DNA from: Catellatospora paridis | GTDB taxonomy: Bacteria > Actinomycetota > Actinomycetes > Mycobacteriales > Micromonosporaceae | Assembly: GCF_009720365.1 (NCBI RefSeq) | Contig: NZ_ML769315.1 | Coordinates: 279,621-343,620, forward strand | DNA: 64,000 nucleotides | Direction: 5' to 3' | Shown: positions 44,753 to 53,810 of the stretch, piece by piece | Layout of the letters: each line of letters starts with the position of its first letter | Position numbering within the stretch: position 1 is the stretch's first letter | Translations under genes and position numbers: made by a program | The notes under the pieces: generated by a model | Told to the model about the DNA's origin: nothing | Seen by the model: only the letters and a program-made list of their open reading frames with translations | Database searches by the model: none

Positions 44753-45658
44753 ATGCCCCCCACCCGCTCCGGCCTGGCCCGCCGCCAGTACGGCGTCGCC
44801 GCGCTCTTCACCGCCCCGTTCTTCCTGCTGTTCTTCACCTTCACCCTCGCGCCGATCGGGTACGGCGGCTGGCTGAGCCTGCACCGCGAGCAGACGTCGG
44901 GCCTCGGCCTCGGCGGGGAGCCCGAGCAGGTCTTCGTCGGCCTCGACAACTTCACCAGGGCGCTGACCGACGCGCAGTTCCTCGGCAGCTTCGTGACGGT
45001 CGGCGTCTACTGCATGGTCTACATCCCCGTCATGATCGGCATCGCGCTGGTGCTGGCCCTGCTGCTGGACTCCGCGTACGCCCGCGCCAAACGCGCCTTC
45101 CAGCTCGCTCTGTACCTGCCCAACATCGTGCCCGGCCTGATCGCCGCGATGATCTGGACGTATCTGTACACCCCGGGCCTGTCCCCGATCATCGACGCAC
45201 TGGACAAGGTCGACATCCCGTTCAACCTCGGCTCGGACGCCGGGGCCGTCGGCGCGGTGGCCAACCTGACCACCTGGATGCACACGGGCTACAACGTCAT
45301 CATCTTCTTCGCCGCGCTGCAGGCCGTGCCGCGTGAGGTCATCGAGGCCTCCACCGTCGACGGCGCCGGGCAGATCCGCATCGCGTGGTCGGTCAAGGCG
45401 CCGATGATCCGCGGCGCGGTGGTGCTCGCGGTCCTGTTCACCGTCATCGGCGCGATGCAGCTGTTCACCGAGCCGTTCATCGTGCGCGACGCGGCCACCA
45501 CCATCGACCAGGCGTGGACCCCGAGCCTGTACATCTACCAGCTCACCAAGGCGTACGACATGGGTGGCGCGGCCGCGGCCTCGCTGATCCTGACCGTGGT
45601 GCTGGCCGTGGCGTCGTTCCTGGTCACCCGATTCTCGAAGAAGGGCGCGACGCTATGA
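44753..45658 (+). CDS. Sugar ABC transporter permease
   Basis: A 301-residue CUT1 permease (MalF/LacF type) with six predicted membrane segments. The first is AALFTAPFFLLFFTFTLAPIGYGGW. The EAA loop EVIEASTVDGAGQIRIAWSVKAPMI (about residues 198-222) contacts the ATPase. The ATG at 44753 follows the strong site AAAGGAGGTG. Its stop overlaps the next permease start by four bases. Confidence 0.9.
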   Translation: MPPTRSGLARRQYGVAALFTAPFFLLFFTFTLAPIGYGGWLSLHREQTSGLGLGGEPEQVFVGLDNFTRALTDAQFLGSFVTVGVYCMVYIPVMIGIALVLALLLDSAYARAKRAFQLALYLPNIVPGLIAAMIWTYLYTPGLSPIIDALDKVDIPFNLGSDAGAVGAVANLTTWMHTGYNVIIFFAALQAVPREVIEASTVDGAGQIRIAWSVKAPMIRGAVVLAVLFTVIGAMQLFTEPFIVRDAATTIDQAWTPSLYIYQLTKAYDMGGAAAASLILTVVLAVASFLVTRFSKKGATL

Positions 45659-46581
45659 GCCCCTCGCCGACGCTGACCCGCCCCGACCAGGCGGTCTCCC
45701 CCGACCGAACGTCCCGGCCCGCCGAGCGGCGCACGCGGTCCGCCTCCCCGCTGCTGAGCAAAGGCGTCGTCAACGGCGTGCTCATCGCCGCCATGCTGTG
45801 GACCGTGCTGCCGCTGACCTGGCTGGTCATCGCGGCGACCAAGGGCTACGCCGACCTGTACTCCACCGGCGGGTTCGAGTTCGCCCGGGTGCAGCTGTGG
45901 GAGAACCTGGTCAAGCTGTTCACCTTCAGCGACGGGCTGTTCCTGCGCTGGCTGCTCAACAGCTTCCTCTACGCCGGCGTCGGCGCACTGGTCAGCTCGA
46001 TGATCTCGATCCTGGCCGGGTACGCCTTCGACAAGTTCCGCTTCCCGGGCAAGGAGCGCTGGTTCGGGCTGGTGCTGCTGGGCGTGCTGGTGCCCGCCGC
46101 GGTGACCACGGTGCCGCTCTACCTGATGGCCTCGGACCTGGGGCTGACGAACAGCTTCTGGGGCGTGTTCCTGCCCGGCCTGGCCAGCCCGTTCGGGGTG
46201 TACCTGGGAAGGGTGTTCAGCCAGGCGTACGTGCCGGACGAACTGCTGGAGGCCACCCGGGTCGACGGCGCGGGCGAGCTGCGCACCTTCTGGCAGATCG
46301 CGTTCCCGCTGCTGCGCCCGGCGTTCGCGACGCTGTTCCTGTTCGGCTTCACCGGCGGCTGGAACGCGTTCTTCATGCCGCTGCTGATGCTGTCCGACCA
46401 CGAGCTGTACCCGGTCGGCCTGGGCCTGTTCATGTGGCGGCAGATGATCGGCACCGACCAGGACCTGTACTACCCGCTGCTGATGACCGGTTCGCTGGTG
46501 GCGATCCTGCCGCTGGTCGTCGCCTTCTTCAGCCTTCAGCGCTACTGGAAGGCCGGCCTCACCGCCGGCGCGGTGAAGTAA
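45655..46581 (+). CDS. Sugar ABC transporter permease
   Basis: A 308-residue CUT1 permease (MalG type). A disordered N-terminus of about 35 residues precedes six membrane segments. The EAA loop is ELLEATRVDGAGELRTFWQIAFPLL (about residues 198-222). The ATG overlaps the preceding stop codon (ATGA), so it is coupled to the partner permease. It is the last gene of the operon; two hairpins lie between it and the convergent LacI gene. Confidence 0.9.
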   Translation: MSPSPTLTRPDQAVSPDRTSRPAERRTRSASPLLSKGVVNGVLIAAMLWTVLPLTWLVIAATKGYADLYSTGGFEFARVQLWENLVKLFTFSDGLFLRWLLNSFLYAGVGALVSSMISILAGYAFDKFRFPGKERWFGLVLLGVLVPAAVTTVPLYLMASDLGLTNSFWGVFLPGLASPFGVYLGRVFSQAYVPDELLEATRVDGAGELRTFWQIAFPLLRPAFATLFLFGFTGGWNAFFMPLLMLSDHELYPVGLGLFMWRQMIGTDQDLYYPLLMTGSLVAILPLVVAFFSLQRYWKAGLTAGAVK

Positions 46582-46620
46582 CCGCCCCCACCGTCCGCCC
46601 TGGCCGACCGTCGGCCACGA

Positions 46621-46683
46621 TGATCGCCGTTTCGGGTCAGAACCTCGGGTCCAACCGCAGCTTCCGACCCGATACGGCGATCA
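46621..46683. terminator. Large GATCGCCGT hairpin after the sugar ABC operon
   Basis: TGATCGCCGTTTCGGGTC (46621-46638) and GACCCGATACGGCGATCA (46666-46683) pair with one mismatch around a 27-base loop. It lies 39 bases past the operon and directly before the AAGGGCACCTTC repeat, so two hairpins stand in tandem between convergent genes. Confidence 0.8.
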
Positions 46684-46697
46684 CGCTCTGCCAAGCA

Positions 46698-46754
46698 CGA
46701 AGGAAGGGCACCTTCTACAACGCATAGCCGCGTTAAGAAGGTGCCCTTCCTTCG
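46698..46754. repeat. AAGGGCACCTTC inverted repeat, copy 5 (longest arms)
   Basis: CGAAGGAAGGGCACCTTCT (46698-46716) and AGAAGGTGCCCTTCCTTCG (46736-46754) are perfect 19-base arms; the loop has ACAACGCATAGC as in the copy at 8707. It ends six bases before the LacI gene stop and probably terminates from both sides. Confidence 0.92.
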
Positions 46755-46759
46755 TCGCG

Positions 46760-47794
46760 TCAGATGAGAGGGCGGACGGAGTCGCGCATGGCGATGTGGG
46801 TGCCGAGCATGACGTGCTGGCGGGTGGAGCCTTCGCCGCGCTGGAGGGCGAGTTTGACGGCGGTGCGTCCCAGTTCCTCGTGCGGGAGGTGCACGCTGGT
46901 CAGGGCCGGCGTGAGTTCGGGGGCGAAGGGGGTGTCGTCGTAGCCGATGACGGAGACGTCGTCGGGGACGCTCTTGCCGGCCGCGCGCAGCGCCCGCATC
47001 GCCCCCGCGGCGACGAAGTCGTTGGCGGCGAAGATGGCGGTGAACTCCACGCCGTCGGCCAGCAGGCGCTGGACCTGGCGGAAGCCGGAGTCCTGGCTCA
47101 TGTCGCCGTGGGTGATCAGCGCGGGGTCGACGGACACGCGGAAGGCCTCCAGAGCCCGGCGGTAGCCGTCGAGGCGGGCGTCGAAGGTGGTGTTGCCGAT
47201 CGGGCCGCCCAGCATCGCGATCCGGCGGTGGCCCGAGGAGAGCAGGTGGCTGGTGGCCGAGAAGGCGCCGCCGGCGTTGTCGTACTCGACGGTGATGGCC
47301 GGGAAGTCCGGGCCGAGCGAGGGGCGGCCGCACAGCACCAGGCGGCTGCCCGCGTCCTCCAGGCCCTTGGCATAGCGGTACATGCGCTCGCGGTAGTCGT
47401 CGGTCATGTTCACGCCGCCGACCAGGATGACCGCGTCGGCGTGCTGCTCGCGCATCAGCTTGACGATCTCCAGCTCGCGGTCCGGGTCGCCGTGCGTGGT
47501 GCACACCAGGCACAGCCGGTCGGACTCGGTGGCCTGGTATTCCACGCCCGAGGCGATGAACGCGAAGAACGGGGTGACCACGTCGTACATGACCAGCGCC
47601 ACGACGTTGGAGGTGGAGCCGGACAGCGCCCGCGCGTGGGCGTTGACGACGTAGTCCAGCTCGCGCACGGCCCGCTGGACCTTGGTGCGGGTGGCGTTGG
47701 CGACGGGGTAGTCGCCGGAGAGCACCCGGGACACGGTCGCCACCGACACCCCGGCCATCGCCGCGACGTCGCGGATGGTGGGCCGCTTGTTCAT
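46760..47794 (-). CDS. LacI-family transcriptional regulator
   Basis: 344 residues. The helix-turn-helix is TIRDVAAMAGVSVATVSRVL (residues 6-25) with a hinge helix VVNAHARALSGSTSN; the effector domain ends GYDDTPFAPELTPALTSVHLP. The ATG at 47794 lacks a strong ribosome-binding site. Its promoter carries two LacI-type sites, so it is probably autoregulated. It lies between the sugar ABC operon and the PL8/GH20 genes, whose promoters have related GAAAnCGTTTnC sites; I infer that it controls that polysaccharide-utilisation locus. Confidence 0.88.
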   Translation of the reverse strand: MNKRPTIRDVAAMAGVSVATVSRVLSGDYPVANATRTKVQRAVRELDYVVNAHARALSGSTSNVVALVMYDVVTPFFAFIASGVEYQATESDRLCLVCTTHGDPDRELEIVKLMREQHADAVILVGGVNMTDDYRERMYRYAKGLEDAGSRLVLCGRPSLGPDFPAITVEYDNAGGAFSATSHLLSSGHRRIAMLGGPIGNTTFDARLDGYRRALEAFRVSVDPALITHGDMSQDSGFRQVQRLLADGVEFTAIFAANDFVAAGAMRALRAAGKSVPDDVSVIGYDDTPFAPELTPALTSVHLPHEELGRTAVKLALQRGEGSTRQHVMLGTHIAMRDSVRPLI

Positions 47795-47824
47795 AGGAAC
47801 CCCAGAAGGATGAGGAGAGCAGGG

Positions 47825-47852
47825 GAAACGATTCTAGAAAGCGTTTACCCTA
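47825..47852 (-). promoter_or_regulatory. Autoregulatory operators at the LacI gene promoter
   Basis: GAAACGATTC (47825-47834) and GAAAGCGTTTAC (47837-47848) lie side by side; the second overlaps the likely -10 box TAGGGT (minus strand 47852-47847). The related sites at 50837-51038 suggest the same regulator. Confidence 0.65.
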
Positions 47853-47915
47853 CGCGTCCTCATCCTTTCTGTCCACGCTGGCCGACAGGCGGACCGTTCC
47901 GCGCGAAGGACTCCG

Positions 47916-50798
47916 TCAGCCGGTGACGACCTGCAGGAATGCGGGCCGGGTGGCGTTGCTGCGGCTGTTGAGCACCGTCGCCCGGCCGGGCGCCGCCTGC
48001 CACAGCCCGATGGTCGCGGTCTTGTCCCCCGCGTACTCGGCCTGCACGAACGGCGTGACGTCGAGCGGAATCCAGTCGGCGACCTGGCACAGGGGCGCCG
48101 TGGACAGCTGGGCGCCCAGCGCCGGCGCGGTGTTCCAGGTGATCCCGGACTCGGTCCAGCTGTCGGCGCTGACGGCGTACGCGCTGATGCTGGTGTGGGT
48201 GCCGACGGAGTCGGCGGTGTTGCCGCTGACCCAGAGCACCGCCCGCTTCGGCGCGGCGCTCAGCGAGGTGAGGTCGAACTTGAGGAACGCCTTGCGGGCG
48301 TAGCCGACGCCGTCGTTCTTCACCTCCAGGGTGGCGCCGTTGTAGTTGGTGGTGGCGTAGCTGCCGTCGCGGGTGTGCGCGTCGGCGGTCGGTGCCAGGG
48401 TGAAGTGCTGGCCGCCGGTCACGGTGCCGCCGGTGCCGAAGGTGATGGTCCGGGAGCCGCCGAGCGCGCCGCCGACCTCGACCACCAGCTTGATCGGGTT
48501 GAGGCCGGTGACGGTGATGCGCCCGTCGCCGGAGGCGGTGCCGTAGCCGCTGCGGGCGATGGTGACGGTGATCGTGGTGGCGTTGCGGGTGGGGTCGGCC
48601 ACGGTGACCTTGAGCTGGCCGCCGGACTCGCGCATCAGCACCGAGCAGGGTGCGCTGACCGTGATCGTCCCGGCGGTGCCCGCGGCGAAGAAGTTCGCGG
48701 CCGTCACGCCGGTGGCGGTGTCGCTGATCGCCTGCGCGTTCGCCGTGTTGGCGAGCACGGTCACGGTGGGCGAGGCGGCGCGGGCGGCGGTCGTGGCGGT
48801 GTCCGCGCCGGGCAGCAGGTGGTAGCTGTACGAGCCGGCGGTCGGGTTGACACCGTGGTCGACGTAGAGCGTGAGGTATTTGCGGGTCAGCACCTCGGTG
48901 GTGCCGCCGGTGTTGATCTGCGACCAGCTGCCGGACCGCGATTCGCGCAGCGCCCTGACCGTCGCGCCGCCGGGGAACACGATCCCGGCGAAGGAGTTGT
49001 GTGCCCAGTTCACGCCGGTGAAGGTGGCTGAGCCAAGGGATGCGAGCTGCGCGGTCCCGTTGACGGTCAGCGGCTGGTTGCCGGTGCCGCCGCCGAGGTT
49101 GCGGTTGTCCACGATGGTCTCGACCGCGACGCCGTCGGTGCTGCTGATGCCCGCGCCCAGGCAGACGATGCCGTCGTCGAGGCAGAACCACGACTTCTTC
49201 GCCTGCAGCGTCGACTCCAGGCCGCGGGTGTCCTGGCCCAGCGCGGCGAAGGTCCCGTCGGTCGCGCCGCCGACCCAGCTGGTGCCGGGGTCGGGCGCGC
49301 CCCACGTGCCGCCCGCGCCGTCGGCGAGCGCCTTCTTCGACACCGTCGTGCCGGGCAGCCGGTACGGGTCCACGGTCGGCCAGAACGCGTCCGAGTACTG
49401 CCCGTTGCCCCAGGTCGAGCCCCAGTACGACAGCATGCCGTTGTTGGTGTGCCAGCCCTTGAGGTGCTCGCCGTTGCCGGTCTCGTAGTAGGTGGTGCGC
49501 TTGGAGCACATGGCGATGGACGCGGCCCAACCGGCGCGGCGGTGCACCGCCTGGTCCTGGGCGGCGAGCAGGCGGTGGTTGACGGGCTCGGCGACGGCGG
49601 TGACCGACGCGCTGTCGCGGGTCGCGAGGCAGGCGGCCAGGGTCGGCACGCTCAGCGTCTGGTCGTCGGCGAGGTTGCCCCAGTATTCGCGCTGGATCCA
49701 GCCCTTGACCATGCCCCGCCACAGCGCCGCCTCGGCCGGGGACGCGGCGTCGGCCATGCGCACGAAGCTCGCCACGATGCCATGGCCGCGCACATGGTCG
49801 TCGCCCTGGATGCCCAGGGTGTCCTGCACGGACAGGCCGCGGCTGACACCCCGGCCGCTGACGCAGTCCATGACGAGGCCGTTGTAGACGAACGGGGCCC
49901 AGGACCGGGTCATCGCGTCGAACGCGATCTGCCGGTTCGGGTCGCTCACCGCCCAGGTCGAGCCGGCCAGCAGGCCGAACAGGCTCGCCAGCCCGGACAG
50001 CAGCACCGCGCCGTAGGTGCCCTGGTAGGGCACCACGCCGTGCTGGATGAAGGAGCCGTCCTCGTAGTAGCCGTCGCCGGTGCGCGAATACGTGAAGATC
50101 GACGAGAGGCCGTCCCGCCCTGCGATGATCTTCGCGGCGTTCTTGCCGAGGATGCCGCGCCGCACCACCACGATGCATACGTCGGACCGGTTCGCGCCGG
50201 TGCTCGCCCCGCCGTTGAGCAGCGGCGACACCGAAGGGGTGAAGGTGTCGACGGCGGCCAGCCAGTTGGTGATCTGGGTGGCGGTGAGGTGGTCGTAGAC
50301 CAGCGCCATGATGTCGAGCAGCGCCTGCGGGGTGCCGATGTTCCAGTCCCACCAGTTGCCGAACCAGCTGGTCGACGGCTTGAAGATCTTCGTGTGCAGG
50401 TGGTCGAGGCCGGTGACGATCTGGCCGAGCAGGGTCGCGTCGCCGGTGAGGCCGGTGCCGGGCTGCGCCCAGGCCAGCGCCATGCCGCGCAGGCGGGAGT
50501 AGCTGTTGGTGACCGACGACGAGACGTCGAGCGGCAGGTCCGGCCACAGCGCGGCGCCACCGGGGGTCATCGCGGCCCGCCGCTGGTTCGCGACCTCGCC
50601 GATCACGGTCAGGCGCGAGGCATAGGGTTCCACCGCCGGGTTGAAGCCGGTGCCGGTGATGCTGTCGCGGTGGCGCAGGCGCAGCGTGTCGTACTCGTCG
50701 GCGGCGTACGCCGGGCCGGCCGGGAGCAGGGGCAGGGTCAGCGCGCCCAGTGCGGAGGCGCTGCCTGCCCGCAGCAGGTGACGGCGGGACAGGTGCAT
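47916..50798 (-). CDS. Tat-exported polysaccharide lyase family 8 (hyaluronate/chondroitin/xanthan lyase)
   Basis: A 960-residue secreted lyase that cleaves uronic-acid-containing polymers by beta-elimination. Residues 1-32 are a twin-arginine signal (LSRRHLLRAG, cleavage after AYA). The alpha/alpha toroid carries the catalytic triad Asn203 (GANRSD), His253 (IQHGVVPYQ) and Tyr262 (GTYG); the spacings of 50 and 9 equal those of Asn349/His399/Tyr408 in pneumococcal hyaluronate lyase. Beta-sandwich domains follow, and from about residue 790 a DNRLRE/CBM96-like domain (FTLAPTADAHTRDGSYATTN) may bind polysaccharide. ATG 50798 has GAGGA upstream. The polymer (hyaluronan, chondroitin or xanthan) is not decided by sequence alone. 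Confidence 0.9.
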   Translation of the reverse strand: MHLSRRHLLRAGSASALGALTLPLLPAGPAYAADEYDTLRLRHRDSITGTGFNPAVEPYASRLTVIGEVANQRRAAMTPGGAALWPDLPLDVSSSVTNSYSRLRGMALAWAQPGTGLTGDATLLGQIVTGLDHLHTKIFKPSTSWFGNWWDWNIGTPQALLDIMALVYDHLTATQITNWLAAVDTFTPSVSPLLNGGASTGANRSDVCIVVVRRGILGKNAAKIIAGRDGLSSIFTYSRTGDGYYEDGSFIQHGVVPYQGTYGAVLLSGLASLFGLLAGSTWAVSDPNRQIAFDAMTRSWAPFVYNGLVMDCVSGRGVSRGLSVQDTLGIQGDDHVRGHGIVASFVRMADAASPAEAALWRGMVKGWIQREYWGNLADDQTLSVPTLAACLATRDSASVTAVAEPVNHRLLAAQDQAVHRRAGWAASIAMCSKRTTYYETGNGEHLKGWHTNNGMLSYWGSTWGNGQYSDAFWPTVDPYRLPGTTVSKKALADGAGGTWGAPDPGTSWVGGATDGTFAALGQDTRGLESTLQAKKSWFCLDDGIVCLGAGISSTDGVAVETIVDNRNLGGGTGNQPLTVNGTAQLASLGSATFTGVNWAHNSFAGIVFPGGATVRALRESRSGSWSQINTGGTTEVLTRKYLTLYVDHGVNPTAGSYSYHLLPGADTATTAARAASPTVTVLANTANAQAISDTATGVTAANFFAAGTAGTITVSAPCSVLMRESGGQLKVTVADPTRNATTITVTIARSGYGTASGDGRITVTGLNPIKLVVEVGGALGGSRTITFGTGGTVTGGQHFTLAPTADAHTRDGSYATTNYNGATLEVKNDGVGYARKAFLKFDLTSLSAAPKRAVLWVSGNTADSVGTHTSISAYAVSADSWTESGITWNTAPALGAQLSTAPLCQVADWIPLDVTPFVQAEYAGDKTATIGLWQAAPGRATVLNSRSNATRPAFLQVVTG

Positions 50799-50836
50799 AA
50801 TCCATCCTCTTTACGTCAGTACTACAGCGGACTTAC

Positions 50837-51038
50837 GTAACCGTTTCCCCCATCGATGACGCAGAAGATAGGGCATGTGCTCTGCGCCACACAAGAGAAA
50901 TCGGAAAACGTTCTCTCCCATCGCTGGGGCGCACCGCCGCTGACCATTGCCTGACACCGGGGACACGACAGTTGTGGATCTTGACTACTGTTAAGAAGCT
51001 GTACTACCGTCGCAACTGCTGTTCCCGAAATCGTTTTC
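50837..51038. promoter_or_regulatory. Divergent PL8/GH20 promoters with LacI-type sites
   Basis: PL8 (minus): TTGTGT (50894-50889), 18 bases, TATCTT (50870-50865), with sites GTAACCGTTTCC (50837-50848) downstream and GGAAAACGTTCTC (50903-50915) upstream. GH20 (plus): TTGACT (50981-50986), 18 bases, TACCGT (51005-51010), with the palindrome GAAATCGTTTTC (51027-51038) after the start site. The sites resemble those at the LacI gene. Confidence 0.7.
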
Positions 51039-51065
51039 TAGGTGTCGTTACCCGGAGGAGCCGCC

Positions 51066-52586
51066 GTGCTGATCCCGCAACCCCTCTCGTACGCGCCGGC
51101 CCCGGGACAGCGGACGCTCACCCCGCAGACCACGGTCGGCGCCCCCGCCGAGATCGCCGACCTGCTCCGGGAACTGCTCGGCCCGGCCACCGGCCTGCCG
51201 CTGGCCGACGGCGGTGACGACGCCGAACTGGTCTTCACCCTGGACGGCACGGCCGACCTCGGCGGCGAAGGCTACCGGCTCACCGTCGACGGCACGGGCG
51301 TGCGCGCCGTCGCGGGCACCCTCGCCGGGCTGCGCTGGGCCGTGCAGGCGCTGCGCCAGCTGCTGCCCCCGCAGGCGTACGCGGCCACGCCCGTGACCGG
51401 GCTCGCGTGGACCCTGCCGTACGCGCAGATCGAGGACCGGCCCCGGTATCCGTGGCGCGGCATCATGATCGACGTCGGCCGCTGGTACCAGCCGGTGTCC
51501 TGGCTGCGCACAGTGGTCGACCTGCTCGCGATGCACCGGATGAACACGCTGCACCTGCACCTGACCGAGGACCAGGGCTGGCGCTTCGAGGTGAAGCGCT
51601 ACCCGCGGCTGACCGAGGTCGGCGCGTGGCGGCGGGAGTCGCCGATCGGCCACGAGAACATCAAGCAGGCCGACCGCACCCCGCACGGCGGCCACTACAC
51701 CCAGGACGAGCTGCGCGAGCTGGTCGCGTACGCGGCCCGGCGCGGTGTGACCGTCGTGCCGGAGATCGACCTGCCCGGCCACACCACCGCGGCCATCGCC
51801 GCCTACCCGGAGCTCGGCAACAACCCCGGCACGCAGCTGGCCACCGGCACCCGGTGGGGCATCTACGACACGGTGCTCAACTGCGACGACGCCACCGTGC
51901 AGTTCATGAAGAACGTGCTGGACGAGCTGGTCGACGTGTTCCCGTCGACGCTGATCCACCTCGGCGGCGACGAGGTGCCGCCCGCGGAATGGTCGGGCAA
52001 CCCGGGTGCGCAGGCGCGGATGAAGGAGCTCGGGCTGACCGACCCCGAGCACCTGCTCGGCTGGTGGATCTCCGAACTGGCCGGTCACCTGCGCGAGCAC
52101 GGCCGCCGGGTGGTGGTCTGGGACGAGCTGGTCGGCCGGGGCGCGCCCGCCGAAGCCGTGATCATGGCGTGGCGGAACCAGGAATACGTCACCGCGGCGC
52201 TCCAGGCCGGGCATGACGTCGTCGCCTCCCCCTGCGAACACGTCTACCTCGACTACTACGAGTCCGACGCGCCCGGCGAGCCGGTGAGCATCGGCGGCCT
52301 GCTGCCGCTGGAGAAGGTGTACGCCTACCAGCCCGAACCCGACGAGCCGCCGGCCGGCGACAACCGGGTCCTCGGCGTGCAGGGCAACCTGTGGGGCGAG
52401 TACCTGCCGACGGTCGGCCGGGCGGCGTACAACCTGCTGCCGCGGATGTCCGCGGTGGCCGAGGCGGGCTGGGGCACCCGCACCGCGCTGGGCGACTTCC
52501 GGCAGCGGCTCGACGTGATGCTGGCGCGCTTCGACGCGCTCGGCGTCGCGTACCGCCGCCCGGAGCCCTACCCGGCGGCCGAGTAG
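51066..52586 (+). CDS. GH20 beta-N-acetylhexosaminidase, cytoplasmic
   Basis: A 506-residue hexosaminidase removing terminal GlcNAc or GalNAc. Residues 1-125 are the GH20 N-terminal alpha/beta domain; the barrel begins with PRYPWRGIMIDVGRW and has LHLHLTEDQGWR, the catalytic pair Asp302-Glu303 in IHLGGDEVP, and a Trp-rich end (GVQGNLWGEYL). There is no signal peptide, so it acts on imported oligosaccharides. The GTG at 51066 follows GGAGGAG; an earlier in-frame start lacks this. Divergence from the PL8 gene with shared operators points to one pathway for hexosamine-containing polymers. Confidence 0.92.
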   Translation: MLIPQPLSYAPAPGQRTLTPQTTVGAPAEIADLLRELLGPATGLPLADGGDDAELVFTLDGTADLGGEGYRLTVDGTGVRAVAGTLAGLRWAVQALRQLLPPQAYAATPVTGLAWTLPYAQIEDRPRYPWRGIMIDVGRWYQPVSWLRTVVDLLAMHRMNTLHLHLTEDQGWRFEVKRYPRLTEVGAWRRESPIGHENIKQADRTPHGGHYTQDELRELVAYAARRGVTVVPEIDLPGHTTAAIAAYPELGNNPGTQLATGTRWGIYDTVLNCDDATVQFMKNVLDELVDVFPSTLIHLGGDEVPPAEWSGNPGAQARMKELGLTDPEHLLGWWISELAGHLREHGRRVVVWDELVGRGAPAEAVIMAWRNQEYVTAALQAGHDVVASPCEHVYLDYYESDAPGEPVSIGGLLPLEKVYAYQPEPDEPPAGDNRVLGVQGNLWGEYLPTVGRAAYNLLPRMSAVAEAGWGTRTALGDFRQRLDVMLARFDALGVAYRRPEPYPAAE

Positions 52587-52736
52587 CGACGGCTGTTCAG
52601 GGCTCCGTCCCGCGCCTGACCGGGACGCACACCATGATCCACGTGCGTCCCGGGCCTACCTGCGCCCCGTTTCGCGACGTAATGTGCTGGGCATCGCGGC
52701 CGGAGCACCGGCCGCGGCCCGGTGGGAGGGGAACAC

Positions 52737-53777
52737 GTGCGCGCGGTCGCCTATGACGGTTTCGGACAGCAGCCCGACGTGCGTGAGCTGCCCGAACCGA
52801 CCGCACCGCCGCACGGTTGCGTGATCAAGGTCGAGGCGACCGGGCTGTGCCGCAGCGACTGGCACGGCTGGATGGGCCACGACCCCGACATCGCGACGTT
52901 CCCGCACGTGCCGGGCCACGAGCTGGCCGGCACCGTGCACGCCGTCGGCGCGGACGTCACCGGCTGGCGGGTCGGCGACCGGGTCACCGTGCCGTTCGTC
53001 TGCGGCTGCGGCGGCTGCGAGCCGTGCCGCCGCGGCGCGCCGCAGGTCTGCGAGCACCAGACCCAGCCCGGGTTCACCCACCGCGGCTCGTTCGCCGAAT
53101 TCGTCGCGATCGACCACGCCGACCTCAACCTGGTCGGCCTGCCCGAGCAGCTGTCGTACGCCGCCGCGGCCGCGCTGGGCTGCCGGTTCGCCACCGCGTA
53201 CCGCGCGGTGGTGGCGCAGGGGCGGGTCGCCGCGGGGCAGTGGGTCGCCGTCTACGGCTGCGGCGGCGTCGGGCTGTCGGCCGTGATGATCGCCGCCGCG
53301 TACGGCGCGCGGGTCGTCGCCGTCGACGTCTCCCCCGGCGCGCTCGACCTCGCCCGCCAACACGGCGCCGTGGCCTGCGTGAACAGCCGCGAGACCGACC
53401 CGGTCACAGCGGTCCGCGAGCTGACCGGCGGAGCGCACCTGACCATTGACGCCCTGGGCAGCCCCGCCGTCTGCACCGCGGCCATCCTGAGCCTGCGCCG
53501 CAGCGGCCGCCACGTGCAGGTCGGCCTGCTCCCGCAGGGCGCACCCGAGCTGCCCATGGGCCGGGTCATCGGCTGGGAGCTGGAGATCCTGGGCAGCCAC
53601 GGCATGGCCGCCGCCGACTACGGCCCGATGCTCGACCTCGTCGTGTCCGGGCGGCTGCGCCCCGACGCGCTGGTCACCCGCACCATCGGCCTCGACGAGG
53701 TGCCCGCGGCGCTGACCGCGATGGGCGAGCTGCCCCCGACCGGCATCACCGTCATCACCCCGCGAGCCCTTGCCTGA
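52737..53777 (+). CDS. Zinc-dependent alcohol dehydrogenase (medium-chain family)
   Basis: A 346-residue MDR oxidoreductase. Catalytic zinc ligands are in TGLCRSDWHGW (Cys) and VPGHELAGTV (His-Glu); the structural zinc loop is the Cys-rich FVCGCGGCEPCRRGAPQVC, with four Cys in the expected positions. The cofactor motif is YGCGGVGLSAVMIA, followed by VVAVDVSPGALDLA, whose acidic Asp favours NAD over NADP. The GTG at 52737 has GGGAGGGG upstream. The alcohol substrate is unknown. It precedes the P450 gene by 33 bases; the P450 has its own promoter. Confidence 0.88.
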   Translation: MRAVAYDGFGQQPDVRELPEPTAPPHGCVIKVEATGLCRSDWHGWMGHDPDIATFPHVPGHELAGTVHAVGADVTGWRVGDRVTVPFVCGCGGCEPCRRGAPQVCEHQTQPGFTHRGSFAEFVAIDHADLNLVGLPEQLSYAAAAALGCRFATAYRAVVAQGRVAAGQWVAVYGCGGVGLSAVMIAAAYGARVVAVDVSPGALDLARQHGAVACVNSRETDPVTAVRELTGGAHLTIDALGSPAVCTAAILSLRRSGRHVQVGLLPQGAPELPMGRVIGWELEILGSHGMAAADYGPMLDLVVSGRLRPDALVTRTIGLDEVPAALTAMGELPPTGITVITPRALA

Positions 53778-53810
53778 ACGGTCGCTCACCCCGCCTAGTA
53801 CGGTGTCGGA

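Noticed and set aside
47860-50805. A 981-codon open frame overlapping the PL8 gene on the same strand
   Set aside because: It is an out-of-frame shadow made of Arg/Pro/His-rich sequence typical of GC-rich DNA. The PL8 frame has the signal peptide, catalytic residues and domain structure.
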